Assembly (NCBI GenBank): GCA_045630965.1
Contig: JAZQTU010000002.1
Span: 1-62,067 of the forward strand
From: HGM04593 sp045630965
GTDB taxonomy: Bacteria > Bacteroidota > Bacteroidia > Bacteroidales > Bacteroidaceae
Reading direction: 5' to 3'
DNA: 62,067 nt
The notes under the pieces were generated by a model. The model was given only the letters and a program-made list of their open reading frames with translations. It was not told the DNA's origin and did no database searches. Shown here in pieces: positions 53,133-61,219 of the stretch (position 1 is its first letter; every line of letters begins with the position of its first letter). The position numbers were made by a program, and so were the translations under genes.

Positions 53133-54307
53133 TTGTTTATATATTTCTCCGTAATGAACATCTTTGTATTAGTAGAGTATGTTCCAAGTTTAAGCCCTTT
53201 GACAGATGATTTGCGCAACAGTTTGAGGATTGTTCCATAGCTATATGCACCAGCATCGTACACGACCGTATTGTATTGTGACAGGTCTATTCCATCGGAC
53301 AGATGTCCTAACGGCATCGCCTCCTCATTTCCGCACACAAAACAATGATTTCCCTTGACATGCCTGTATGATAGGATTTCCCTCATCTCCTTAATAGCAT
53401 CCTCGTTACCTATTACAAGACAATCGAGAGATGTACGTTTCAACACTTTACGATGACGGAACATGTTGCCCACATATGCAAGTAGCGATCTCACCCTTAT
53501 AGCAAGAGATATCGGCAGACTGACAACTATTGAATAATGGGAATAATGCTTTTTGAAAAAAAGCTGCATTGCACGGTAAAAGGTATGAGTGTATCGATAC
53601 GAACTTTTGTTGGTACTCTCACCTTTATAATGCAGTATTTCCGAAGGCAAGAAGTAATTATGATACCCACCTTTAAGTATTCTGTACGAAAGGTCAATAT
53701 CTTCTCCATACATAAAGAAATCCTCATCAAGCAAACCAACCTTATTGAGCGCTTCACGCCTCATAAACATATAAGCACCGGATATAATCTCAATCCTGTT
53801 TGCCTCGCACTCATTGAGGTAACGCATATAATACCTGCCAAAAATGCGCGATTTTGGGAAAAGCGATGTCAAACCGGACATTTTACAGAACGCCACAAAG
53901 GGTGTAGGCAATCCACGACGCGATTCCAGTGCAAACGTACCGTCTGTATGTAGCATATATGCTCCGCATGCTCCAGCCTCGGGATGGGCATCCATAAATT
54001 CCACAAAGTCAGAAAATGTATTTTCCGACACTATTGTATCAGGGTTAAGCAACAGCACATATTCGCCCTTGCTTTTCTGTATAGCGATATTGTTGGCACG
54101 TGCAAAGCCCAAATTCTTGTCACTTGCAATGAATTCAACACCTGGAAAGCGTTCTTTAAGGTATTCCACAGAGCCGTCAGAAGAGGCATTGTCAACTACA
54201 ATAATCTCGATAGACGGCACATTACATGCAGCCTTGCAAGCAGAAACCAGACACTGCTCAAGGAAATACTTTACATTGTAGTTAACTATGACAACCGTCA
54301 GTTTCAT
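53120..54307 (-). CDS. family 2 glycosyltransferase with extra C-terminal domain
   Basis: GT-A fold glycosyltransferase, probably for cell-surface glycan assembly. N-terminal VVIVNYNVKYFLEQCL, nucleotide-binding VVDNASSDGS, LLNPDT, and the EDIDLSYR acidic motif near residue 215. Residues from about 285 onward (after a basic RHRKVLKR stretch) do not belong to the GT2 core. They look like an alpha/beta domain (LDCLVIGNEDAIKEMREIL..., NTVVYDAG...). Total 395 residues from the ATG at 54307; a TTG at 54322 is less likely. It lies between a membrane protein and a GNAT enzyme in the recR operon. Confidence 0.85.
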   Translation of the reverse strand: MKLTVVIVNYNVKYFLEQCLVSACKAACNVPSIEIIVVDNASSDGSVEYLKERFPGVEFIASDKNLGFARANNIAIQKSKGEYVLLLNPDTIVSENTFSDFVEFMDAHPEAGACGAYMLHTDGTFALESRRGLPTPFVAFCKMSGLTSLFPKSRIFGRYYMRYLNECEANRIEIISGAYMFMRREALNKVGLLDEDFFMYGEDIDLSYRILKGGYHNYFLPSEILHYKGESTNKSSYRYTHTFYRAMQLFFKKHYSHYSIVVSLPISLAIRVRSLLAYVGNMFRHRKVLKRTSLDCLVIGNEDAIKEMREILSYRHVKGNHCFVCGNEEAMPLGHLSDGIDLSQYNTVVYDAGAYSYGTILKLLRKSSVKGLKLGTYSTNTKMFITEKYINKWNR

Positions 54308-54318
54308 CACGTACACAA

Positions 54319-54765
54319 TCAATTCTCCTTACCTTCAATATACTGTTCAAGCACCATCTTTGTGGGGAAACTGTATATCATGGAACCAAATCCCAACAGC
54401 CCGCAATACAATGCACTATCGTAGCCCAAGCCGTAGTATACAAACAGATTCACCAGCACCACTACAAACAACAGAAATATACGAAGTAAACTCTTTTTAC
54501 AGAAAACATCAAGAATTCCATTTTCAGGCATTCCTTTGGATTTCTCCATTGACTTTGTAAATCCCTTTATCGCCCAAGGTATGAATATTACAGTTATCAT
54601 GACCGCAACCACCTGTACAATATACATAGCAGTCGATGACATAACCTTCACCAATGCACCCTTTTCAATAAAATCAAGTTCAAAAGCAAGCAATACGAGA
54701 AGAGCAGCTACAAATGACACGAAATAGTTTATCCTTAAAGATCTTATTACAGTATTCTTTTCCAT
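54319..54765 (-). CDS. four-span membrane protein, unknown
   Basis: I do not recognise a named family. The 148-residue product has four likely membrane spans (about residues 13-29, 45-63, 92-112, 118-133) and a basic loop between spans two and three (FTKSMEKSKGMPENG). It lies 4 bases after the recR stop and 11 bases before the glycosyltransferase ATG, so it is in the recR operon. I chose the ATG at 54765; a longer frame reaching 54855 would run inside recR. A role in surface glycan or lipid metabolism is only guilt by association. Confidence 0.75.
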   Translation of the reverse strand: MEKNTVIRSLRINYFVSFVAALLVLLAFELDFIEKGALVKVMSSTAMYIVQVVAVMITVIFIPWAIKGFTKSMEKSKGMPENGILDVFCKKSLLRIFLLFVVVLVNLFVYYGLGYDSALYCGLLGFGSMIYSFPTKMVLEQYIEGKEN

Positions 54766-54769
54766 ATTC

Positions 54770-55390
54770 TTATATAGTTTTTCCGTTAAATGGAGTTCTG
54801 TTTTTAATGGAACTGCCAAGAGTAACCTCATCGGCATATTCAAGTTCATCACCAACAGATATACCCCTTGCTATAACAGATAGTTTGACATCATATTGCG
54901 ATAATTTGCGGTATATATAAAAATTAGTGGTATCACCTTCCATTGTTGAACTCAATGCAAGAATTATTTCCTTTACACCACCTTCGGCTACACGTGCGAC
55001 AAGTGACTCTATCTGCAGATCGCTTGGCGAGACACCGTCCATGGGGGATATGACCCCACCAAGCACATGATACACTCCACGATACTGCATGGTATTCTCA
55101 ACAGCCATCACATCCTGTATATTCTCCACAACACATATCACACTATGGTCACGCATTGGATTTACGCATACAGGACATATGTCTGTATCCGAAATACTGT
55201 GACACACCTTGCAATATTTTGCTTCACGCCTCAAAGTGAGTATAGCTTCGGAAAAAGTAGCAACATCCGCCTCTTTCTTACGCAACAGATGCAGAACAAG
55301 ACGGGTAGCTGTCTTACGACCGATACCCGGAAGCTTGGTAAACTCTTTAACAGCTCTTTCAAGGAGCGTAGATGGATATTCCTGATTCAT
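54770..55390 (-). CDS. recR: recombination mediator RecR
   Basis: RecFOR-pathway protein that helps load RecA. HhH motif FTKLPGIGRKTATRLVLHLL near residue 15, a four-cysteine zinc finger (CKVCHSISDTDICPVC), and a TOPRIM domain starting VICVVENIQDVMAVE. Total 206 residues, starting at the ATG at 55390 (a TTG at 55393 is next to it). It heads a leftward operon. recO is also in this window. Confidence 0.95.
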   Translation of the reverse strand: MNQEYPSTLLERAVKEFTKLPGIGRKTATRLVLHLLRKKEADVATFSEAILTLRREAKYCKVCHSISDTDICPVCVNPMRDHSVICVVENIQDVMAVENTMQYRGVYHVLGGVISPMDGVSPSDLQIESLVARVAEGGVKEIILALSSTMEGDTTNFYIYRKLSQYDVKLSVIARGISVGDELEYADEVTLGSSIKNRTPFNGKTI

Positions 55391-55415
55391 CAAACTATTC
55401 TCACGCTATAATGTG

Positions 55416-55449
55416 CGAAGATACACAAAAACAGTGATAAAAAGCCAAA
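55416..55449 (-). promoter_or_regulatory. candidate promoter of recR
   Basis: Read leftward: TTTG (55449-55446), a 22-base spacer, and TATCTTCG (55423-55416). The -7 box has the TTCG variant also seen before the SpmA/B fusion gene and prfB. Confidence 0.5.
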
Positions 55450-55466
55450 ACTTCACTCAAACATTG

Positions 55467-56834
55467 TCACTCGATGGTAATATCAACCGATGCAGGGAAT
55501 ACACGTTCCGGGTCAAAATATTCAGCACAACTCTCCACCATAGCCTTCAATGTCGGCTTTACAATACCATTGAATGCCTCTTTACCATTGACAACAATCT
55601 TTACAGGACGCTCAAGATCAAAAAGCTCTTCATTAAGGAAAATTGTTATATTTCCCTTGGTTGCAGGTGTATATTTTTTAGAGAACATCATAGGTATTCC
55701 GTAGATAGCCTCCGTAGTTGTATATTCAACATTTTTCACAATAAGTTCAACATTATTGTCCTTTACACGCATCTCATAGCATGTACGCTGTTCATCATTC
55801 TCGCGAGATGTCTCATTTACCCTGATATTATAAAATCCGGTCCTGTGACGGCCATACATGTCGTAGTCTTCCCAATAGAAATAATCCGGATGAGGGTTTC
55901 TTTTGAACTTACGCAACCAAGGTGTCGTAGGGCTGTAGTCAATGCCATGTCCCATGCCAGGAACAAGCTCTATAAAGAATTTATATTTATCAGGAAACAT
56001 TTTATGCAGACTGTCTATTGTCATAGCCGCATTATATGTCATATAATTGCGTGCAAAGCCATAATCCTTTTCACCCGTACGCAAAGAGAATGCTATGTTT
56101 GCCAAATTTTCCATAGGTGCATTCTTCAACGGTTCACCACCAGCCATAGGCCCGGCGCCGGCAAGGTAATCGGCGTAGAATGACGCAAGACGCTGGCTGC
56201 CATATCCACCTTCAGAAATTCCGAAGAAATATACCCTGTTGGCATCAAAATTACCATCCACGAATGCCAGACGCATAAGTTTTTCCCAAGCCCACTGCTT
56301 GCTCTGGATTGCCCAACGGTAAAGTTCCCCGTATCCGTTAGGTATCTGTGGAACAAAATGCGCCGATGGTGAATCCTCAAAACCGGCACAAAGTTTGTAA
56401 CCGGTTTCCCATTCACGTTCCTTGTCACCAGATCCATGCATATAAAGGAACAACGGATAACCTTCATCGGGTCTTTCACCCTTCTTGATGAAATAGTACG
56501 GCATCAATGCCTGAGGCTCAAGCTCTTCGGGCAAGCGCCAAAAGCCTGTATCCCTAGGTTCGGATGTTGCATGAGGAGCAATCAATTTCTCCTCGCTGAA
56601 ACCATTAACAGCATCGCGCCAGCACTCCCAAACCGAGTTGCGGAGCGATACGATATCAGAAATCTCAATTCTGTCACAGGAGTTGTATTCTACAGGCTTT
56701 CCCTGCAATGCATAAGAAAAATACTCTTTAACCTTCTTTGCCTTTCTTTTAGACAAGTTGCCAGCCTCAACTGAAGATATTGAAACAACTGATGCAACCA
56801 ATGCCATTACAGATAACAGATATACTCTTTTCAT
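55467..56834 (-). CDS. secreted alpha/beta hydrolase (esterase or peptidase-like)
   Basis: Exported 455-residue protein with a signal peptide (cleavage likely after VEA near residue 24). The alpha/beta hydrolase fold is marked by PLFLYMHGSGD (oxyanion region), the nucleophile elbow GISEGGYGS, and GMGHGID with the likely catalytic histidine. Its last 130 residues, rich in beta strands, may be an accessory domain. The overall form resembles prolyl-oligopeptidase-like and carbohydrate-esterase-like proteins of Bacteroidota, but no substrate can be named. It is divergent from a TonB-dependent receptor, which suggests that the two might act on the same nutrient. Confidence 0.75.
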   Translation of the reverse strand: MKRVYLLSVMALVASVVSISSVEAGNLSKRKAKKVKEYFSYALQGKPVEYNSCDRIEISDIVSLRNSVWECWRDAVNGFSEEKLIAPHATSEPRDTGFWRLPEELEPQALMPYYFIKKGERPDEGYPLFLYMHGSGDKEREWETGYKLCAGFEDSPSAHFVPQIPNGYGELYRWAIQSKQWAWEKLMRLAFVDGNFDANRVYFFGISEGGYGSQRLASFYADYLAGAGPMAGGEPLKNAPMENLANIAFSLRTGEKDYGFARNYMTYNAAMTIDSLHKMFPDKYKFFIELVPGMGHGIDYSPTTPWLRKFKRNPHPDYFYWEDYDMYGRHRTGFYNIRVNETSRENDEQRTCYEMRVKDNNVELIVKNVEYTTTEAIYGIPMMFSKKYTPATKGNITIFLNEELFDLERPVKIVVNGKEAFNGIVKPTLKAMVESCAEYFDPERVFPASVDITIE

Positions 56835-56886
56835 GTCGTGCTTAATTTTCCGCTAATTTACATCACAGCATCCAAAGAGCCAACTC

Positions 56887-56983
56887 TTTAACAACAATTT
56901 TGACTTTATGTCACATTCTGGCCACCTCAACTTTTAACAAAATTCACTAAAATGTATAAAACACGGCTTGATTTTAACAAAAT
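56887..56983. repeat. repeated TTTTAACAAAAT elements in the divergent region
   Basis: TTTTAACAAAAT occurs exactly at 56932-56943 and 56972-56983, 40 bases apart (about four helical turns). A related TTTAACAACAAT lies at 56887-56898. The 208-base region (56835-57042) separates the hydrolase and the TonB receptor, so these may be binding sites for a shared regulator. Confidence 0.45.
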
Positions 56984-56990
56984 GTTGTTA

Positions 56991-57021
56991 TTTAACACAT
57001 ACTTAAATATAGGTAATTTTG
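56991..57021 (+). promoter_or_regulatory. candidate promoter of the TonB-dependent receptor
   Basis: TTTA at 56991-56994, a 19-base spacer, and TAATTTTG at 57014-57021. The -7 box is exact and the -33 is one base off. The ATG follows 21 bases later. Confidence 0.55.
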
Positions 57022-57042
57022 CACAGTAAATAATTAAATAAG

Positions 57043-59382
57043 ATGAAAAGAATACTATACATAACACTTATATGCCTTACAGCATTCACAGGCATAACCA
57101 ATGCTAATACCATCAAGGAGGGCAACAAAATTTCGGGACATGTTATTGAAGATGCAACAGAAGACAATATCCCATTCGCTTCGGTACTTATTGTTGAAAC
57201 AGGAGAAGGAACTATGAGCAATGAGCAAGGACAGTTCGTTTTCAGCAACATAGCTCCGGGCAAATATACATTACGTGTGTCGGCTATCGGATATCACGAT
57301 TCAAGCAAAGAAGTTATAGTAAGCAAAGATTACACAGCCGTAATACATTTCAAGCTCAAACATGAAAATATTGCCATAGATGAAGTTGTTGTTTCGGCAA
57401 ACAGAAACGAGATAAAGCGGTGGGAAGCTCCCGTCGTTGTATCGATAGCATCGGAAAAATTGTTTGAGACGATCAATGCGCCCGACCTTGCCAAGAGCCT
57501 CAACTATGTCACAGGCCTACGCGTAGAGAATAACTGCCAGAACTGCGGATTCCCACAGGTACGCATCAACGGACTTGAAGGTCCATATTCACAGGTACTT
57601 ATCAACAGTCGTCCTATTGTAAGCGCATTGAGCGGTGTCTACGGTTTGGAGCAGATACCGGTAAACATGATTGAGCGCGTAGAGGTTGTCCGCGGTGGCG
57701 GTTCTGCACTTTTTGGTGCAAACGCTGTTGGCGGAACTGTAAATATCATAACAAAAGACCCTGTAGAAAACTCATTTGCTGTATCAACAAACATGACTTG
57801 TTACGATGCAAAATCATGGGAGCAGAATGTTGGTGCAAATGTCTCACTTGTTTCAAAGGACAATTCATACGGTATAGCTGTTTACGAAAACTACCGTAAC
57901 CGCAACCCTTATGACCACGATGGCGACGGTTTCTCGGAACTTGGTATGATAAACCTGAATACATTCGGCCTACGTACATTCTACCGTCCTACACACACCA
58001 GCCGATTGAGCCTTGAATATCACACCACCAACGAGACACGACGCGGTGGCAACAAATTCGACCTGCAGCCACATGAGAGCGATATTACAGAACAGACAAA
58101 GCATATAATAAACAGCGGAGGAGTAGCATACGACCTGGGATGGCACGGCTACAGAAACAAGATTTCGGTTTTTGCATCGATACAGCACATTGACCGTAAC
58201 AGCTATTACGGAGCACAGCGCGACCCTTTGGCATACGGTAATACAGATGACCTTACATGGGTGGCCGGTGCAACATATACAGGACAGATGGCCAAATTCC
58301 TCTTCTCACCAGCTACATTTACCGGAGGCCTGGAATATCAGGAGAACAGACTGCACGACGTAATGACGGGCTACCAACGCGATATGAAACAGGATGTAAG
58401 GATTGCCAGCGCATTACTGCAGAACGAATGGGACATGCGCATATTCTCACTGCTCATCGGCGCACGCATGGACAAGCACAATCTTATAAAAAATCCCATA
58501 TTCAGCCCTCGCGTAAACCTCTTGTTCAAGCCAAACAAAGAGTTTCAGACCCGATTGACCTATTCTACAGGTTTCCGTGCTCCACAGGCATATGACGAGG
58601 ATTTACATGTCACAGCAGTTGGTGGTGAAGGTGTGCAGATACGCCTTGCCGAAGGGTTGAAGGAAGAGCGTTCAAACAGTTTCAGCGGTTCAGTGGATTG
58701 GACAACCAAATTCGGACACTGGCAAGCAAACATACTGCTGGAAGGTTTCTACACAGACCTTAAGAATGTGTTCATCCTTGAAGACATTGGCTTTATAAAC
58801 GATTATGCCATCAAAGAACGCCGTAATGGCAAAGGCGCAAGGGTATATGGTGCAAATCTCGATGCAAAGATTGCGCATGGCAACGACATATCATTGCAGG
58901 TCGGTTTTACTGCACAACGCAGCCGATACAAAGAAGCTGAAGCATGGACAGAGGTTGACGGAGTGGAACTTACAACAAAGCGTATGATGCGTACTCCTGA
59001 CTATTACGGATATTTCACACTTACATCATCGCCCGTAAAGAGACTTGACCTCGCACTTTCAGGAACATATACCGGCTCAATGATTGTACCTCACTATGCA
59101 CCAGATAAACAGATATTGGACAACCTGTCACCGGAAGTTACTGCTACATATATACAGAATGACCGCATGGAAACAACACCGCACTTCTTTGAGTTGAACT
59201 TCAAAGCCGGATACACCTTTGTACTTCGCGACCACATCAAACTGCAACTCAATGCCGGAGTACAGAATATCCTGAACAGTTTCCAGAGCGACCTTGACAA
59301 AGGTGAGTTCCGTGATTCAGGTTATTTCTACGGCCCAACACAACCGAGAACATATTTTGTAGGAATAAAGATTACACATTAA
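57043..59382 (+). CDS. TonB-dependent receptor with carboxypeptidase-like N-domain
   Basis: Outer-membrane active transporter of 779 residues. Signal peptide (cleavage likely after NAN near residue 22), a carboxypeptidase-regulatory-like domain (about 28-110), and a plug with the motif NNCQNCGFPQVRINGLEGPYS around residue 165. It ends in a 22-strand-type barrel with a terminal aromatic-rich strand (RTYFVGIKITH). It has no SusD partner, so it is not a standard SusCD glycan system. The vicinity of the CxxC in the plug is unusual and might sense redox or bind metal. The ligand is unknown; vitamin, metal-chelate or small-molecule uptake are options. It is divergent from a secreted hydrolase. Confidence 0.88.
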   Translation: MKRILYITLICLTAFTGITNANTIKEGNKISGHVIEDATEDNIPFASVLIVETGEGTMSNEQGQFVFSNIAPGKYTLRVSAIGYHDSSKEVIVSKDYTAVIHFKLKHENIAIDEVVVSANRNEIKRWEAPVVVSIASEKLFETINAPDLAKSLNYVTGLRVENNCQNCGFPQVRINGLEGPYSQVLINSRPIVSALSGVYGLEQIPVNMIERVEVVRGGGSALFGANAVGGTVNIITKDPVENSFAVSTNMTCYDAKSWEQNVGANVSLVSKDNSYGIAVYENYRNRNPYDHDGDGFSELGMINLNTFGLRTFYRPTHTSRLSLEYHTTNETRRGGNKFDLQPHESDITEQTKHIINSGGVAYDLGWHGYRNKISVFASIQHIDRNSYYGAQRDPLAYGNTDDLTWVAGATYTGQMAKFLFSPATFTGGLEYQENRLHDVMTGYQRDMKQDVRIASALLQNEWDMRIFSLLIGARMDKHNLIKNPIFSPRVNLLFKPNKEFQTRLTYSTGFRAPQAYDEDLHVTAVGGEGVQIRLAEGLKEERSNSFSGSVDWTTKFGHWQANILLEGFYTDLKNVFILEDIGFINDYAIKERRNGKGARVYGANLDAKIAHGNDISLQVGFTAQRSRYKEAEAWTEVDGVELTTKRMMRTPDYYGYFTLTSSPVKRLDLALSGTYTGSMIVPHYAPDKQILDNLSPEVTATYIQNDRMETTPHFFELNFKAGYTFVLRDHIKLQLNAGVQNILNSFQSDLDKGEFRDSGYFYGPTQPRTYFVGIKITH

Positions 59383-59385
59383 GAT

Positions 59386-59411
59386 TAATGACCGCTTGTA
59401 GGCGGTCATTA
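59386..59411 (+). terminator. terminator after the TonB-dependent receptor
   Basis: Stem TAATGACCGC (59386-59395) pairs with GCGGTCATTA (59402-59411) with loop TTGTAG, followed by ATTTTATT. The loop region also supplies the -33 element of the next promoter, so terminator and promoter overlap. Confidence 0.8.
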
Positions 59412-59426
59412 ATTTTATTATCTTCG
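59395..59426 (+). promoter_or_regulatory. candidate promoter of the SpmA/B fusion gene
   Basis: CTTG at 59395-59398 (one base off TTTG), a 20-base spacer, and TATCTTCG at 59419-59426. The GTG start is 20 bases after the box, and the upstream element lies in the terminator hairpin. Confidence 0.5.
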
Positions 59427-59445
59427 CAAAAACAATGACTGCAAC

Positions 59446-60678
59446 GTGGTACTGAACTATATTTGGATAGCATTCTTCATTCTTGCTTTTGTAATTGCAC
59501 TATGCAAGTTGATATTCATGGGCGACACAACAGTGTTCCCCGAAATAATAAGTTCAACCTTTACACAGGCAAAGACAGGCTTTGAGATTTCATTGGGCCT
59601 GACGGGAGTACTCTCATTATGGATGGGTATAATGAAGATTGGCGAAAAGGGAGGCCTTGTTTCGGCACTTGCCAGGTTGTTGAATCCCATTCTCTCAAAG
59701 ATTTTCCCGGACATACCAAAAGAACACCCGGTAATGGGCACCATGTTCATGAACTTCTCGGCAAACATGCTGGGGCTTGACAACGCTGCAACTCCTATGG
59801 GATTGAAGGCAATGCAGGAACTGCAAGAATTGAACAGCAGGAAAGATACCGCAAGCAATCCCATGATAATGTTCCTTGTGCTGAACACTTCAGGGCTTAC
59901 CCTCATACCTGTTTCAGTATTGCTCTATCGCGCAGAAATGGGTGCAGCAAACCCAACAGATGTATTCATTCCTATACTCATAGCAACAACTGTTGCTACT
60001 CTTGTGGGGCTTTTAGTGACAAGCATATACCAACGTATAAACCTGTTCAACCCAACATTGTTGGCATTCATTCTTGGTATATGTCTTTTTGTTGCAGGCG
60101 GCACATGGGGAATGATGCAGTTGTCACAGGTGCAGATCGAAGTTGTATCCACCTCACTTGCCAATATAATCCTTTTTTCAGTTATAATAATTTTCATTAT
60201 TGCCGGAATGCGTGCCAAGATAAATGTCTATGAAGCATTCATTGAGGGCGCAAAGGAGGGATTCGGCACGGCTGTACGTATTATTCCATACCTTATAGCC
60301 ATACTCGTTGCGATTGGTGTGTTCCGAGCCTCGGGCGGAATGGATGTAATAATGGATGGTATTGCATGGTGTGCCAATGCCTGCGGAGTTGGTGATGATT
60401 TCGTAGGAGCACTACCCACTGCCATAATGAAACCACTCAGTGGCAGCGGAGCACGCGGCATGATGATTGATGCCATGAACACATACGGTGCCGACTCTTT
60501 TGCAGGCAGGCTTGCATGCCTGTTCCAAGGCGCTACAGACACGACATTCTACATACTTGCGGTATATTTCGGAAGTGTTGGTATAAAGAAGACACGCCAT
60601 GCTGTTGGTTGCGGACTGCTAGCCGACCTTGCAGGAATAATAGCGGCAATAATTGTAGGATACATATTCTTTGGATAA
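59446..60678 (+). CDS. nucleoside-recognition domain protein, SpmA-SpmB-type fusion
   Basis: Membrane protein of 410 residues with two Gate (nucleoside-recognition-like) modules. The first module (about residues 1-200) resembles SpmA (NFSANMLGLDNAATPMGLKAM) and the second (about 230-410) resembles SpmB (GSGARGMMIDAM, ATDTTFYILAVYFGSVGIKKTRHA). In Bacillus, SpmA and SpmB act in spore core dehydration; Bacteroidales do not form spores, so the role here must be different, possibly transport of a nucleoside or peptidoglycan-related compound. The GTG at 59446 is the only start that gives a full first membrane span; the ATG at 59435 is in another frame and stops at once. Confidence 0.88.
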   Translation: MVLNYIWIAFFILAFVIALCKLIFMGDTTVFPEIISSTFTQAKTGFEISLGLTGVLSLWMGIMKIGEKGGLVSALARLLNPILSKIFPDIPKEHPVMGTMFMNFSANMLGLDNAATPMGLKAMQELQELNSRKDTASNPMIMFLVLNTSGLTLIPVSVLLYRAEMGAANPTDVFIPILIATTVATLVGLLVTSIYQRINLFNPTLLAFILGICLFVAGGTWGMMQLSQVQIEVVSTSLANIILFSVIIIFIIAGMRAKINVYEAFIEGAKEGFGTAVRIIPYLIAILVAIGVFRASGGMDVIMDGIAWCANACGVGDDFVGALPTAIMKPLSGSGARGMMIDAMNTYGADSFAGRLACLFQGATDTTFYILAVYFGSVGIKKTRHAVGCGLLADLAGIIAAIIVGYIFFG

Positions 60679-60690
60679 AATTTTATAATC

Positions 60691-61110
60691 ATGATAAGTT
60701 ACCAGACCGATGGCATAAAGATGCCAGCAATCAAAAGACGTGACATAACAGCATGGGTAAAAGCCGTTGCAGCTTCATATGGCAAGAAAGTGGGCGACAT
60801 AGCATACATTTTCTGCAACGACGAGAAAATTCTTGAAGTAAACCGCGAATACCTGCAGCACGACTATTACACCGATATAATAACATTCGATTACTGCGAA
60901 GACGACATAATAAGCGGTGATCTTTTCATCTCGCTTGACACAGTACGCACCAATAGCGAAATGGTTGGAGCAACATACGAGCAAGAACTGCATCGTGTAA
61001 TAATCCATGGTGTTCTTCACCTGTGCGGTATCAATGACAAGGGCGAGGGTGAACGCGAAATCATGGAAGCATGTGAGAATAAGGCGCTAGCCATGCTTGC
61101 CGAAAAATAA
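60691..61110 (+). CDS. ybeY: endoribonuclease YbeY, rRNA maturation
   Basis: Metal-dependent RNase linked with 16S rRNA 3-prime maturation and quality control. The family core HGVLHLCG is present, followed by INDKGEGERE. In E. coli YbeY the third zinc ligand is His (HGxLHLxGYDH); here the equivalent spot is Asp or Lys (GINDK), a form I know from Bacteroidota. The 139-residue product starts 12 bases after the preceding gene. It is probably co-transcribed with that gene. Confidence 0.9.
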   Translation: MISYQTDGIKMPAIKRRDITAWVKAVAASYGKKVGDIAYIFCNDEKILEVNREYLQHDYYTDIITFDYCEDDIISGDLFISLDTVRTNSEMVGATYEQELHRVIIHGVLHLCGINDKGEGEREIMEACENKALAMLAEK

Positions 61111-61159
61111 GAAAAAAGCACCTTTCTGATACTAAATACACCTATCAGACAAGCACTTA

Positions 61160-61191
61160 TTTGCTTATTTTTGAATATCGTTGTATCTTCG
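61160..61191 (+). promoter_or_regulatory. candidate promoter of prfB
   Basis: TTTG at 61160-61163, a 20-base spacer, and TATCTTCG at 61184-61191 (one base off TAnnTTTG). The ATG at 61220 follows after 28 bases. Weak inverted repeats at 61125-61166 could end the ybeY transcript. Confidence 0.5.
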
Positions 61192-61219
61192 CGCAGAATT
61201 TCAGAAACAGACATAACAA

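Noticed and set aside
55413..56183. Plus-strand ORF of 256 codons opposite the secreted hydrolase
   Set aside because: It is antisense to a well-supported gene with signal peptide and active-site motifs, and has no recognisable domain.
61125..61166. Inverted repeats after ybeY as a strong terminator
   Set aside because: Stems are short (5-7 pairs) and the T-run is poor; mentioned only as a possible weak terminator.
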